A stretch of DNA of 64,000 nucleotides. It comes from Bacillus sp. BA3 (GTDB lineage: Bacteria > Bacillota > Bacilli > Bacillales > DSM-1321). The notes under the pieces are model-generated. The model was given only the letters and a program-made list of their open reading frames with translations. It was not told the DNA's origin and made no database searches. This document shows positions 27,169 through 36,547 of this stretch, piece by piece; positions within the stretch are counted from its first letter, which is position 1; every line of letters starts with the position of its first letter. The stretch is taken from assembly GCA_002835675.1 (NCBI GenBank), contig PIZR01000005.1, positions 62,001 through 126,000 of the forward strand, read 5' to 3'. The position numbers and the translations under genes are program-made.

Positions 27169-27654
27169 ATGAGTAAATATTTAGTTGCATGTCTTGCCAG
27201 CGTCCTTTTATTTTTAAGTGGAGGGTTCACTGCTTCAGCGGAGGGCTTACATAGAGAGGAAGTATTATCCTTAGTACAGGATGCCATGGAGAATCAAGGT
27301 TCGATCAGTGAGGAAGTACGTACTAAGGAAGCGATTGAAGGGAAGTTGGATAAACATTTCACAGATGACTTCATCGAGAAGTTCGTCCAAGCGAATGTAG
27401 TGAAAGTCGATGGCGGTTATACCGCATTTGGATCAGATTTCGCACCATATTATATCCCATTTTTCAGCTACGACAAAAATACGGAAATTATATATGGGAA
27501 AAACGGTGACTTCATTTATGTTCAAGAGGAATTCCAGGACACAGGGGACGGACCTGTATCGATGGAAAAACATGTTGAATCAGTTACTTTGAAAAAGGAA
27601 AATGGGGTTTGGAAGATAATGGACGTAAAGTATGGAAGTGAAAAAATGGAATAA
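27169..27654 (+). CDS. Secreted protein of DUF3993 type, unknown function
   Basis: A 161-residue protein with a signal peptide cleaved after about residue 24 (FLSGGFTASAEG). The mature part has helical then beta-rich character, ending ESVTLKKENGVWKIMDVKYG, a pattern I associate with DUF3993 secreted proteins of Bacillus. No catalytic motif. ATG 27169 follows TTAGGAGATGA. Confidence 0.65.
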   Translation: MSKYLVACLASVLLFLSGGFTASAEGLHREEVLSLVQDAMENQGSISEEVRTKEAIEGKLDKHFTDDFIEKFVQANVVKVDGGYTAFGSDFAPYYIPFFSYDKNTEIIYGKNGDFIYVQEEFQDTGDGPVSMEKHVESVTLKKENGVWKIMDVKYGSEKME

Positions 27655-27704
27655 GGGATTTAGAGGAAAGTTCTTCAAAGCTGAAAAGTATAGAGGCTGA
27701 AATG

Positions 27705-27744
27705 AAAAAGTCCAGGGAAGGTTACAGCCTTCCCTGGACTTTTT
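27705..27744. terminator. Bidirectional terminator
   Basis: AAAAAGTCCAGGGAAGG with its perfect complement across a 6-base loop, between convergent genes. Confidence 0.9.
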
Positions 27745-27745
27745 G

Positions 27746-27979
27746 TTATATATTCAGTTCTTTCTTTATTTCGTCCAATTCAAAACCAATAATGGCTTTC
27801 CCATCGATGACGACCGTCGGTGTGGAATAGGCGCCATATTTATTCGTTAATTCTTTTCGTGCATGTCCATCCGCTTTAATATCTTTTTCTTTGTATACGA
27901 CATTATTATCATCAAAGAACATTTTCATGATTTTGCAGGGAGGGCAATCAGGTTGGGTATAGAGCGTAACGTCTTTCAT
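27746..27979 (-). CDS. Glutaredoxin-like protein (NrdH type)
   Basis: A 77-residue thioredoxin-fold protein with the redox motif YTQPDCPPCKIMK (CPPC) and the cis-Pro element YSTPTVVIDG. Its length and the absence of a glutathione-binding pocket sequence point to a NrdH/bacilliredoxin-like electron donor. ATG 27979 has GGAGG upstream. It stands alone. Confidence 0.85.
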   Translation of the reverse strand: MKDVTLYTQPDCPPCKIMKMFFDDNNVVYKEKDIKADGHARKELTNKYGAYSTPTVVIDGKAIIGFELDEIKKELNI

Positions 27980-28071
27980 TTCATTCCTCCATGTATGCTT
28001 TAGATAAGGTTTACTTTTTCATTATAGAGAATGCCAAGACATTTGAATAGGAAAAAACCTTAAGGACCATT

Positions 28072-29031
28072 CTACCGATCTTTATCCTGTTTTATCAGGT
28101 AGTCTATCAATCCCATGGAACAAACGTTAAGGTCCATGGCAATGATATCAAAAACAGGATGATCAGCGGTGATTCCCTTTTCGCTTAAATGAACAGCGAC
28201 CTCCGTGAAAATATTTTTACTGGTAGCTGCCACTTGTTCCTCGAAGCTAGCATATTCCCAATATGCCGATTTGGCAGTCTCCACGAATTTAGGCAGCCAG
28301 TAATGAAGTTGTTTATAGACTTCCTTAGGATTTTCCGATACCCCGTAATGACCAAAATATATACGTTCGACGCCGATGCTTTCATACAATTCCGCTGCAG
28401 CAAGCATCGCATCGGGATTAAATTGGTTTGGCGATGTGGACGGTAAGTAAAATTCCAAACCTTCTTCATCGAGTTCACGATAATAGATGCCTACGGTGTC
28501 ACCTGAAAACATCCCTTTTGAAACTGAATCGAAAATGCTTAAATGATGGTTAGCGTGTCCTGGCGTGTCATAAAAGGTCAACTTGGAATTTTCACTTGTT
28601 TTTAGCGATTCCCTATCATGTTTAGTCAGGATTCTATCTATTGGAATAGGTAATATCGGATTGAAAAGCTTGTTGAATTCTTCACCATAGACCGCTTTAG
28701 CCCCAGCGATCAAACGTGTTGGATCTTCTAGATGCCGTGCGCCTTTTGGGTGGACGATCACTTTCGCATTCGGACAATGTTGTAAAAAAAGTCCAGCTCC
28801 GCCTGCATGGTCCAAATGAATATGGGTAAGAATGATATATGTAATATCTTCGAGGGCGATTCCCAAATGTTCAAGCCCCTTCATTAAGTGGGGGATGGAA
28901 GGGCTGGCAGAAGTTTCGACTAAGGTGATGTCTTCATCGGCAATTACATATGTTCCTGTACGATTTCTTCTATCCAAATCAAAACCATCAATCAATGAAA
29001 TGCGATATCCAAGCTCACTAATGTTTTGCAA
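28072..29031 (-). CDS. MBL-fold metallo-hydrolase
   Basis: A 319-residue metallo-beta-lactamase-fold enzyme with the dinuclear metal motif LTHIHLDHAGG, the later ligands DTPGHANHH, FSGDTVG and IYFGHYG. This arrangement belongs to glyoxalase II-like or quorum-lactonase-like hydrolases; the substrate cannot be assigned. The start is TTG 29031 with GGGGGTAG upstream. Confidence 0.85.
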   Translation of the reverse strand: MQNISELGYRISLIDGFDLDRRNRTGTYVIADEDITLVETSASPSIPHLMKGLEHLGIALEDITYIILTHIHLDHAGGAGLFLQHCPNAKVIVHPKGARHLEDPTRLIAGAKAVYGEEFNKLFNPILPIPIDRILTKHDRESLKTSENSKLTFYDTPGHANHHLSIFDSVSKGMFSGDTVGIYYRELDEEGLEFYLPSTSPNQFNPDAMLAAAELYESIGVERIYFGHYGVSENPKEVYKQLHYWLPKFVETAKSAYWEYASFEEQVAATSKNIFTEVAVHLSEKGITADHPVFDIIAMDLNVCSMGLIDYLIKQDKDR

Positions 29032-29214
29032 CTGAATCTACCCCCAGAAAATTTTTCATGTACAAAATCCATTCCTTATTTTATTCTGTTAATAGTGCCA
29101 TGTAAAGAATGAAGTTTTAAATTATTCTGAATTTATTTCAGCGTGGCTACTGGATAGAAAAGTATGGTATAGTGAAACCTATCGAAAAGGTTTTATTCAG
29201 AAAGGAGAGGGAGT

Positions 29215-29454
29215 ATGTCTCAATTACAGGGCATCCTTACCAGATTGAAAAGTCTTCAAGAGCAAGCGAAGGAATCTGAATCTGCTCAACGTTTTTTTGA
29301 AATAGATGGTGTGAAAAAGTGCCAGGTTACATATTTCAGCAAAACAGAAATGTTCGAGCTTGAAGTATACAGTGATAAAGGGAAATCATCTAAATATCAA
29401 TTCGATAATATTGATATGATTACCATTGAAATCTTTGATCTTCTTCAATCTTAA
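29215..29454 (+). CDS. ykuJ: YkuJ family protein
   Basis: A 79-residue soluble protein whose start MSQLQGILTRLKSLQE and end YQFDNIDMITIEIFDLLQ match the recalled B. subtilis YkuJ. Structure of the family is known but function is not. RBS AAAGGAGAGGG. In B. subtilis ykuK and abbA follow; neither is found here. Confidence 0.88.
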   Translation: MSQLQGILTRLKSLQEQAKESESAQRFFEIDGVKKCQVTYFSKTEMFELEVYSDKGKSSKYQFDNIDMITIEIFDLLQS

Positions 29455-29463
29455 AAAAATCAC

Positions 29464-29497
29464 AAAAAGCCGCCTTCCATTGGAAGCGGCTTTTTTA
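29464..29497 (+). terminator. Intrinsic terminator of ykuJ
   Basis: AAAAAGCCGC / GCGGCTTTTTT hairpin. Confidence 0.9.
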
Positions 29498-29569
29498 TTT
29501 TGAACCGGTCAATTTTTACTTGAATGAAGTAGTGATTTTTACGACATCTTATTAATTGGAGGGATGTAA

Positions 29570-29716
29570 ATGAAAAATCCAATGGTAATATGCCCGGCAT
29601 GCGGTGAGGAAAGGGAAATGGAAAATGTATTAACCGCACAATCCAACCAAAATGTGATTTACCAATGCCCGGAATGCGGTTTTAAACAGGTTAACATCAA
29701 AACTAGTAAGGGCTAA
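29570..29716 (+). CDS. 48-residue zinc-ribbon protein
   Basis: A short gene: TTGGAGGGATGTAA gives a strong RBS before ATG 29570. The protein has two CxxC knuckles, VICPACGEE and YQCPECGFKQ, 22 residues apart, which should bind one zinc ion. It has the size of Bacillus zinc-ribbon accessory proteins but no name is recognised. Located between ykuJ and darB. Confidence 0.75.
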   Translation: MKNPMVICPACGEEREMENVLTAQSNQNVIYQCPECGFKQVNIKTSKG

Positions 29717-29838
29717 GGGTCTATTGCGGAAATCCCGCCGATTGGGATTTTATTGGTCTAGGAATGAGCCTTTTCCGCTTACATATGTTAAACTATAGAA
29801 AGAGCTGTATATAAAAACATATGGTAAGGGGTTTTAAC

Positions 29839-30279
29839 ATGATCGGTACTCATGATGGGGATTTATTGGAAACCAGCGTTAAAGACTTAATGATTTCTTC
29901 TGAACGCGTGGCCCACGTGCAGGTAACCAATAATTTAGAACATGCACTATTGGTATTAACAAAGAGCGGTTATACGGCCATTCCTGTGTTAGATCCGATG
30001 TATAAACTGCATGGTTTAATTAGCACACCAGTCATTCTTGATTCAATCTTGGGACTGGAGCGAATTGAATTTGATAATCTTGAGAATAAAAAAGTTTCCG
30101 AAATAATGAATATAGAAATACCTCGCCTGCATATTGAAGATACATTGACCAAGGGTGTGGAATTGTTGATTGATCATCCGTTTGTCTGTGTAGAGAATGA
30201 CGAACATGTATTTGAAGGTATCTTAACGAGAAGGGCAATCTTGAAAAAGGTATTTAAACAAAATACACCTGATAAATAA
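29839..30279 (+). CDS. darB: c-di-AMP-binding CBS protein DarB/CbpB (YkuL)
   Basis: A 146-residue protein made of two CBS domains (about 20-75 and 85-146), matching B. subtilis YkuL, renamed DarB/CbpB. The family binds c-di-AMP; the unbound form stimulates Rel and pyruvate carboxylase in B. subtilis. Here it links to potassium control because KtrC, another c-di-AMP target, is 6 kb away. ATG 29839 is chosen with TAAGGGG upstream, rather than the in-frame ATG 29821. Confidence 0.88.
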   Translation: MIGTHDGDLLETSVKDLMISSERVAHVQVTNNLEHALLVLTKSGYTAIPVLDPMYKLHGLISTPVILDSILGLERIEFDNLENKKVSEIMNIEIPRLHIEDTLTKGVELLIDHPFVCVENDEHVFEGILTRRAILKKVFKQNTPDK

Positions 30280-30305
30280 GCAAGGCATAAAATGATGGTT
30301 AACCT

Positions 30306-30340
30306 CAAGACTCGCCAGTTGGCGAGTTTTCTTGTTTTTT
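30306..30340 (+). terminator. Intrinsic terminator of darB
   Basis: ACTCGCCA / TGGCGAGT, 2-base loop, followed by T-rich sequence. Confidence 0.75.
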
Positions 30341-30408
30341 TACATATTCTACCCAGCCAGTGGTAAAGTCTATAAAAACAATTAAGGTCTAAGGGGAGGA
30401 TGCGGGAA

Positions 30409-31914
30409 TTGGGCCAAGCAGTGGATAGTGCAAAAGTGCAGAATAAAAAATTGAAACGTCCCTTCATACTAGCTGCCATCATGTTGGCTATGTTTATGAA
30501 TGCTATTGAAGGAACGATCGTTTCGACGGCAATGCCAGCCATTGTAAGTGATTTAGGTGGTTTTTCACTATACAGCTGGGTGTTTTCAAGTTATTTGCTA
30601 ATGAACGCCGTAACAGTCTTGATTTATGGTAAGCTATCGGATATTCTCGGAAGAAAACCTGTCTTATTGTTTGGAATCGTTGTCTTTTTAATTGGCTCCA
30701 TTCTTTGCGGCTTTGCCGATTCCATGACGGAACTCATCATTTATCGCTTTGTACAAGGATTCGGGGCGGGAGCTGTAGCTCCTGTAGCTTCGACGATTGT
30801 TGGTGATATTTATAAAAATGAAGAGAGGGCCCGCGTTCAAGGGTATCTATCGAGCGTTTGGGGCATTTCAGCGGTCATGGGACCCGCTTTGGGCGGCGTG
30901 CTCGTTGAATCCCTGACATGGAAGCTTGTCTTTTGGGTTAATGTTCCTTTGGGCTTATTATCTTTTATTGGGATTTGGCTTTTCCTTCATGAAAAAATCG
31001 AAAAGAAAAAACGTGATATCGATTACCTGGGTGCAGCGCTTCTGACGTTATCCATATCCACTCTCATGGTGATACTCGTAGAAGGAGGAGTGAAATGGTC
31101 ATGGGCTTCAGCTCCGGTCATTTCCTTGGCATTAGTGGCCATCATCACCTTCATCTTATTCATCCTTCAGGAAAAGAAAGCGGCCGAACCGATGATGCCA
31201 TTTGAAATTTGGCAGGAGCGTTCGATTCTGATTGCGAACCTTGTATCCCTGACGACAGGGGTGATGATGATTGGATTATCAAGTTTCCTCCCGACATTCG
31301 TTCAGGGCGTGATGGAGCGCTCACCCACGGTAGCTGGTTTTACATTGACAGCCATGTCGATTGGCTGGCCGATCGCATCAATGATCTCAGGCAGGTTATT
31401 GATGAAAATAGGATTCAAATCAACCTCCCTCCTTGGAGGGTGCTCATTGGTCCTTGGGAGTTTGATCCTAGTATGGATGAAGCCGGAGGCCGGGCCACTG
31501 ATTGCTGCCATGGGATCATTCTTTGTCGGTGTAGGCATGGGGTTGACTTCTACCTCATTCATTGTCGTCATTCAAAAAACAGTTAGCTGGGAACGCAGGG
31601 GCATTGCGACAGCTTCCAATATGTTTATGCGTAATTTAGGTAATACGGTAGGTGCCGCATTGCTTGGAGGAATCATGAATATGAGACTTCAAGCCTATTT
31701 GAACGAGCATGCGCCTTCCGGCTCGGGAGTGACGATAAATACGGCTAACAAACTGTTGAACAGTGAAGAACGCATGTCGCTTCCTGAAAATGTGGTGAAG
31801 GTTTTACAGGAAGGACTTACATTGTCACTGCAGACGATTTATCTCATTGTTCTAGTCTTCTCTATAATCAGCTTCCTGTTACTTACAAGATTAAGAAAAA
31901 ATAAGAAGGCATAG
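30409..31914 (+). CDS. DHA2-family multidrug efflux MFS transporter
   Basis: An approximately 501-residue transporter with 14 predicted helices. GKLSDILGRKPVLLFG is the MFS loop 2-3 signature, and SVWGISAVMGPALGG is the motif C of drug/H+ antiporters. It belongs to the EmrB/QacA (DHA2) group. Two starts compete: ATG 30400 lies directly against the SD AAGGGGAGG, while TTG 30409 has proper spacing; I use 30409. Substrate unknown. No adjacent regulator. Confidence 0.85.
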   Translation: MGQAVDSAKVQNKKLKRPFILAAIMLAMFMNAIEGTIVSTAMPAIVSDLGGFSLYSWVFSSYLLMNAVTVLIYGKLSDILGRKPVLLFGIVVFLIGSILCGFADSMTELIIYRFVQGFGAGAVAPVASTIVGDIYKNEERARVQGYLSSVWGISAVMGPALGGVLVESLTWKLVFWVNVPLGLLSFIGIWLFLHEKIEKKKRDIDYLGAALLTLSISTLMVILVEGGVKWSWASAPVISLALVAIITFILFILQEKKAAEPMMPFEIWQERSILIANLVSLTTGVMMIGLSSFLPTFVQGVMERSPTVAGFTLTAMSIGWPIASMISGRLLMKIGFKSTSLLGGCSLVLGSLILVWMKPEAGPLIAAMGSFFVGVGMGLTSTSFIVVIQKTVSWERRGIATASNMFMRNLGNTVGAALLGGIMNMRLQAYLNEHAPSGSGVTINTANKLLNSEERMSLPENVVKVLQEGLTLSLQTIYLIVLVFSIISFLLLTRLRKNKKA

Positions 31915-31915
31915 G

Positions 31916-31956
31916 AAAAAAAAGGCAGACTCTTTAAATGGAGTTTGCCTTTTTTA
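31916..31956. terminator. Bidirectional terminator
   Basis: AAAAAGGCAgACTC / GGAGTtTGCCTTTTTT between convergent genes. Confidence 0.85.
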
Positions 31957-32691
31957 AGGAAACGCGACTCTGATGATCAATTGAATCAATAATGCGATCG
32001 TGACCGAATGTAAAATGAATTTCAATTGTCGAGTGGAGATTTTTTGAGCCACCCGCAGGGCCAGCTGTGATCCGATCAGGGAACCTATCGTGTAATAAAT
32101 GGCGATCTCCCAGGCAATGTTACCGGCAAGGAAATAGGTGATGAATGCAGCTGTACAGCTAATGAAAGTTTGGAATCTAGTAAAAGCCAGGGATTGAAGG
32201 TAGGTGGCCCCATTTCTTAAAAAGGTATACATGAGCATGGTTGCCTGTCCCGGTCCGAACATACCGTCATAAACACTGATTCCGAATAGGGATGGGTAAA
32301 CCTTTTTTGGGAGATGCCAATCCGTTTCACCGGAAGGTTTCGGTTTTTTTATGAAATTCATGATCAAAGCGACAGTCAAAAGACAGATGGCCAATAGATT
32401 CATCGCCTTTTCAGAGAATGAATTAGCAAGCAGCCCGCCACAGAAGCCACCGAAAAGGGCAAATGGGATTAACTGGAGGGCATCCTTCAGTTTTAACTGT
32501 TTCTGCTTGAATAAAATATAAAAACTGGAAAAAGAAGAAAACATATTGGAAAACTTGACTGAACCAATAACCTGGTGGATGGGTAAACCTATCAACAAAA
32601 GGGATGGCATGCCGATAAGACCGCCGCTCCCGGCCAATGTGCCGACAAAGGATGCTGCAAAACTGATGACAAGCAATAAAATGATCGTCAA
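31954..32691 (-). CDS. TauE/SafE-type anion permease
   Basis: A 245-residue membrane protein with about eight helices and the repeated glycine pattern of the sulfite exporter TauE/SafE family: VGTLAGSGGLIGMPSLLL at the N-terminus and GISVYDGMFGPGQATML at the middle, plus LIGSQLALRVAQKI near the end. Starts with TTG 32691. Divergent from ccpC across 113 bases, so it may share the CcpC-type operator region. Confidence 0.85.
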   Translation of the reverse strand: MTIILLLVISFAASFVGTLAGSGGLIGMPSLLLIGLPIHQVIGSVKFSNMFSSFSSFYILFKQKQLKLKDALQLIPFALFGGFCGGLLANSFSEKAMNLLAICLLTVALIMNFIKKPKPSGETDWHLPKKVYPSLFGISVYDGMFGPGQATMLMYTFLRNGATYLQSLAFTRFQTFISCTAAFITYFLAGNIAWEIAIYYTIGSLIGSQLALRVAQKISTRQLKFILHSVTIALLIQLIIRVAFP

Positions 32692-32772
32692 AGGATATCC
32701 ACTCCGTTTCTTTTCACTTGTATTATAAGCCGACTTTGTTGATAATAAAATTTAAATAAATTAATTCATCAT

Positions 32773-32789
32773 GATAAGATTTGATTATC
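32773..32789 (+). promoter_or_regulatory. CcpC-type operator dyad
   Basis: GATAAGATTTGATTATC contains ATAA, seven bases, TTAT, the dyad described for CcpC binding at citB in B. subtilis. It sits 15 bases before the ccpC start. Confidence 0.5.
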
Positions 32790-32804
32790 AAGAGGTTGGT
32801 GTGT

Positions 32805-33689
32805 ATGTCATTTTCAGAATTTCATTTATTATCCGTGCTTGCTCAGGAAATGAATATGAGAAAAGCGGCTGAGCGGCTGTTCGTTTCCCAGCCTGCTTTA
32901 TCTCAGCGTTTACAATCAATAGAAAAGGATTGGGGCTCGAAACTGTTTTTGCGTTCACAAAAAGGGCTGTCACTGACGCCAGCAGGCGAAGCGGTAATTC
33001 GTTTGGCCAATGAAGTCATAGAAAAAGAAGAAAAGGTCAGGGAAAGTATCCAAGCTATGGACCATGAAGTATATGGGACCTTGAAGATAGCCTGCGCCTC
33101 GATTGTCGGTCAAAATTGGCTGCCGCAAGTATTGAAAAAGTTCGTCCAAAAATACCCGTATGCCAAAATTTCCTTGATCACTGGCTGGAGCAGTGAGATT
33201 TTAAAGTCTTTGTATGAAGGGCAAGTGCATATTGGCATCATAAGGGGAGCCCCGGATTGGAAAGGGGTAAAACAGCATTTATTCACGGATATGCTTTATT
33301 TGGTGGATACTGAAATGAAGGAACTGAATCAAGTGTTCGAAACGGACCGGCCATTCATTCAGTTTAAAAGTGATTCGAATTATTACCAGGAAATCCAGGA
33401 CTGGTGGCATCGGCAATTTAAAACGACACCAAAAAACACCATAGTCGTGGATCAAATCGAAACATGCAAACAAATGGTGTTTAATGGTATAGGATATGCG
33501 ATCCTGCCAGCCATCACTTTACATGATAAAGATACGAATGTTTTTAAAATCCCTCTACTGGATGGGCATAACCACTCAATCGAACGTGATACATGGCTTT
33601 GCGGCTATGAATCTGCCTTTCAGTTAAAGCAAGTCCAGGCATTCACGGAAGTGGTGAAAGAGCATATTCGTGACCAAGGAATGTTATAG
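32805..33689 (+). CDS. ccpC: LysR-family regulator CcpC
   Basis: A 294-residue LysR regulator. The winged HTH MNMRKAAERLFVSQPALSQRLQ is followed by a substrate-binding domain with ISLITGWSSEILKSLYEGQVHIGIIRG and QIETCKQMVFNGIGYAILPA, very close to recalled B. subtilis CcpC (YkuM). CcpC represses aconitase and citrate synthase genes and responds to citrate. ATG 32805 has AGAGGTTGGTG upstream. An ATAA-N7-TTAT dyad lies just before it. Confidence 0.9.
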   Translation: MSFSEFHLLSVLAQEMNMRKAAERLFVSQPALSQRLQSIEKDWGSKLFLRSQKGLSLTPAGEAVIRLANEVIEKEEKVRESIQAMDHEVYGTLKIACASIVGQNWLPQVLKKFVQKYPYAKISLITGWSSEILKSLYEGQVHIGIIRGAPDWKGVKQHLFTDMLYLVDTEMKELNQVFETDRPFIQFKSDSNYYQEIQDWWHRQFKTTPKNTIVVDQIETCKQMVFNGIGYAILPAITLHDKDTNVFKIPLLDGHNHSIERDTWLCGYESAFQLKQVQAFTEVVKEHIRDQGML

Positions 33690-33813
33690 GTCCGCCTACG
33701 AAAATGTCAATAGGGCAGAATAATATATAAGAGTGACATTCAACTTGTCTTGCCGGCTGTTGTCTGGTAAATTTAAAACGAGTAATGATACATATTTAGG
33801 AGGTTTACCCGGA

Positions 33814-34524
33814 ATGAATAAAATGGATGCAAACGAAATTATTTCTTTTATCTCAAATAGTAAAAAATCTACACCTGTAAAGGTATATGTGAAAGGCGAT
33901 TTAGAAGGCATGGATTTTGGTCCAACTTCTAAAACTTTCATTACAGGAAATACAGGGGTTGTATTCGGTGAGTGGTCTGAAGTCGAAGAAGCAATCAAGG
34001 CAGCAGGAACAAAAATCGAGGATTATGTAGTTGAAAATGATCGTCGTAACTCTGCCATTCCTTTATTGGACCTAAAAGGCATCAAAGCCCGTATCGAGCC
34101 TGGTGCAATAATCCGTGACCAAGTATCCATTGGAGACAACGCAGTCATCATGATGGGTGCATCAATCAATATTGGTTCTGTTATCGGTGAAGGTACAATG
34201 ATCGACATGAACGCAATACTGGGCGGACGTGCAACAGTGGGCAAAAACTGTCACGTAGGTGCAGGTGCCGTTTTAGCAGGTGTGATCGAGCCGCCTTCCG
34301 CACAACCGGTCATTTTGGAAGATGATGTGTTAATCGGAGCCAATGCGGTCGTACTGGAAGGTGTCAAAATCGGTGAAGGTTCCGTTGTGGCTGCTGGTGC
34401 AGTTGTAACGAAAGACGTTCCTCCATATTCCGTGGCTGCTGGTATCCCGGCGAGGGTCATTAAACAAATTGACGAAAAAACAAAATCAAAAACAGAAATC
34501 ATGCAAGAACTTCGTCAACTTTAA
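33814..34524 (+). CDS. dapH: Tetrahydrodipicolinate N-acetyltransferase DapH
   Basis: A 236-residue enzyme acetylating tetrahydrodipicolinate with acetyl-CoA, in the acetyl branch of lysine/diaminopimelate synthesis. The C-terminal half is a left-handed beta-helix of hexapeptide repeats ([18 protein letters not shown] and [18 protein letters not shown]), ending [21 protein letters not shown] 33814 gives exactly the family length and has TAGGAGGT upstream. It is paired with dapL across a hairpin. Confidence 0.95.
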   Translation: MNKMDANEIISFISNSKKSTPVKVYVKGDLEGMDFGPTSKTFITGNTGVVFGEWSEVEEAIKAAGTKIEDYVVENDRRNSAIPLLDLKGIKARIEPGAIIRDQVSIGDNAVIMMGASINIGSVIGEGTMIDMNAILGGRATVGKNCHVGAGAVLAGVIEPPSAQPVILEDDVLIGANAVVLEGVKIGEGSVVAAGAVVTKDVPPYSVAAGIPARVIKQIDEKTKSKTEIMQELRQL

Positions 34525-34546
34525 TTTCTTTAGTGAATATTGCCTG

Positions 34547-34576
34547 AAGCGTGGATAACTATATCCACGCTTTCTG
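34547..34576 (+). terminator. Hairpin between dapH and dapL
   Basis: AAGCGTGGAT / ATCCACGCTT followed by TTTCTGTAT; a partial or weak terminator, so dapL may be expressed at a lower level. Confidence 0.55.
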
Positions 34577-34593
34577 TATAGGGAGGGAATAAC

Positions 34594-35724
34594 GTGAAAA
34601 TAAATCCTTTTGCCGAGATCCGGCGTGATTTGCATCAAATACCGGAGATAGGATTCAAGGAATTCAAGACGCAGCAATACCTACTGAATTACATAACGAA
34701 CCTTGCCCAGGAGCGAATGGAAATCGAAACTTGGCGGACTGGGATATTCGTGAAAGTGAAGGGAAGGAATCCGCGAAAAACTATTGGCTACCGGGCTGAT
34801 ATTGACGGTCTGCCGATAAAAGAGGAAACCGGATTGCCGTTCACATCCAACCACGAGGAATATATGCATGCCTGCGGTCATGATTTTCATATGAGCATAG
34901 GTTTGGGATTATTGACATATTTCACTGAAAATCCGATTGATGATGACTTGCTATTCATTTTCCAGCCTGCAGAAGAGGGGCCTGGAGGAGCTGAACCAAT
35001 GCTTAAATCGGAAACCATGAAAAAATGGAAGCCGGACATGATCCTTGCTTTACATATTGCTCCAGAGTATCCAGTTGGTACGATTGCCGTAAAAGAAGGG
35101 CTTCTATTTGCCAATACATCTGAATTATTCATCGATTTGAGGGGGAAAGGGGGGCATGCAGCCTATCCGCATGAAACAAATGACATGGTCATTGCGGCCT
35201 GCTCGCTTGTAGGGCAGCTGCAAACAATCGTTTCAAGGAATGTCAATCCACTTGATTCAGCTGTCATTACAGTTGGGAAGATTACTGGAGGCACCGTTCA
35301 AAACATTATTGCGGAGACAGCACGGTTAGAAGGCACAATACGCACCCTTAACCCCGAATCGATGGTAAAGGTCAAGTCAAGAATAAAAGCGCTTGTGGAT
35401 GGTATACAAGTGGGATATGAGTGCTTGGCTGATATCGACTATGGAGCGATGTATCACCAGGTATATAATGAAGAACGGTTGACCAGGGAATTCATGGAAT
35501 TTACAGAGAAGTCAAACGCTGTCCATTTGCATTGTTGTACTGAAGCGATGACCGGTGAAGATTTTGGATATATGTTAAAGGAGATTCCAGGATTCATGTT
35601 CTGGCTGGGGGTTTCATCGGAATACGGATTGCACCACGCCAAGTTAAGTCCTGATGAAAAAGCGATTGAACTCGCGATCAATCACTTGACGGAATATATA
35701 ACGTTTAAAGGAAGCGAAGCGTAA
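34594..35724 (+). CDS. dapL: N-acetyldiaminopimelate deacetylase DapL
   Basis: A 376-residue M20-family metallo-amidohydrolase that deacetylates N-acetyl-LL-diaminopimelate. Metal ligands are in [30 protein letters not shown] and [11 protein letters not shown]; the dimerisation domain lies between ([17 protein letters not shown]). Starts with GTG 34594 after GGGAGGG. It follows dapH, completing the acetylase pathway except for the aminotransferase, a role suggested for PatA in B. subtilis. Confidence 0.93.
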   Translation: MKINPFAEIRRDLHQIPEIGFKEFKTQQYLLNYITNLAQERMEIETWRTGIFVKVKGRNPRKTIGYRADIDGLPIKEETGLPFTSNHEEYMHACGHDFHMSIGLGLLTYFTENPIDDDLLFIFQPAEEGPGGAEPMLKSETMKKWKPDMILALHIAPEYPVGTIAVKEGLLFANTSELFIDLRGKGGHAAYPHETNDMVIAACSLVGQLQTIVSRNVNPLDSAVITVGKITGGTVQNIIAETARLEGTIRTLNPESMVKVKSRIKALVDGIQVGYECLADIDYGAMYHQVYNEERLTREFMEFTEKSNAVHLHCCTEAMTGEDFGYMLKEIPGFMFWLGVSSEYGLHHAKLSPDEKAIELAINHLTEYITFKGSEA

Positions 35725-35785
35725 AAATGCTTTTCAGTACAGAACATGCTCTAAAGAGAGAACGAATCACGTTGGAGGGCTTATT

Positions 35786-36445
35786 GTGAAAAAAGAATTT
35801 GCGGTGATTGGACTTGGCCGTTTTGGAGGCAGCATAGTCAGGACATTAGCTGAAGAAGGATTAGGGGTTCTGGCCATCGATGCTGACGAAGATCGAGTGA
35901 ATGAATTTGCCAGGATAGCTTCACATGCCGTTGTAGGGGATACTACGGATGAAAATGTGCTGAGAAACATAGGTATTCGTAATTTTGATCACGTCATTGT
36001 AGCGATTGGCGAGAATATTCAAGCTAGTATATTGACGACCCTCATGCTTAAGGAATTGGGTGTCGGAAATGTAACGGTTAAAGCGCAAAATGATTATCAT
36101 GAGAAGGTTCTCCGGAAAATCGGGGCCGATTTTGTCGTGCATCCCGAACGAGATATGGGAAGAAGGATTGCCCATAATATCGTCTCCAATAATATTCTCG
36201 ATTATTTGGAGCTTTCTGATGAACACTCCATCGTCGAAATTGTTGCCAGCCAAAAGATGAATGGAAACTCGATATTTGACCTTGATATCCGTGCTCACTA
36301 TGGGCTGAATATCGTCGCGATCAAAAGAGGGAACGAAATAAATGTCTCCCCGCAGGCGAGCGATTTAATTCATAAGGGTGATATATTGATCGTCATCGGC
36401 GCGGATTCGGACATCAATCGCTTTGAAAAAAAAATTGTGGAATAA
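35786..36445 (+). CDS. ktrC: K+ uptake regulatory subunit KtrC
   Basis: A 219-residue RCK protein. N-terminal Rossmann domain with GLGRFGGSIV and a conserved acidic residue in IDADEDRV; C-terminal RCK_C (about 135-219) which binds c-di-AMP in B. subtilis KtrC. It gates the KtrD channel, whose gene is not in the window. Starts with GTG 35786, RBS TTGGAGGG. A strong terminator follows. Confidence 0.93.
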   Translation: MKKEFAVIGLGRFGGSIVRTLAEEGLGVLAIDADEDRVNEFARIASHAVVGDTTDENVLRNIGIRNFDHVIVAIGENIQASILTTLMLKELGVGNVTVKAQNDYHEKVLRKIGADFVVHPERDMGRRIAHNIVSNNILDYLELSDEHSIVEIVASQKMNGNSIFDLDIRAHYGLNIVAIKRGNEINVSPQASDLIHKGDILIVIGADSDINRFEKKIVE

Positions 36446-36491
36446 GCAAGCGTCCTGATAAAATCGAGCAGCGCTTTTATCAAAGGAAAAC

Positions 36492-36531
36492 AAAAAGGTT
36501 TCGGAATGGTCTCATTCCGAACCTTTTTTGT
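36492..36531 (+). terminator. Intrinsic terminator of ktrC
   Basis: AAAAAGGTTtCGGAATG / CATTCCGaACCTTTTTT. Confidence 0.9.
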
Positions 36532-36547
36532 TTTTTAAATTGGATTT

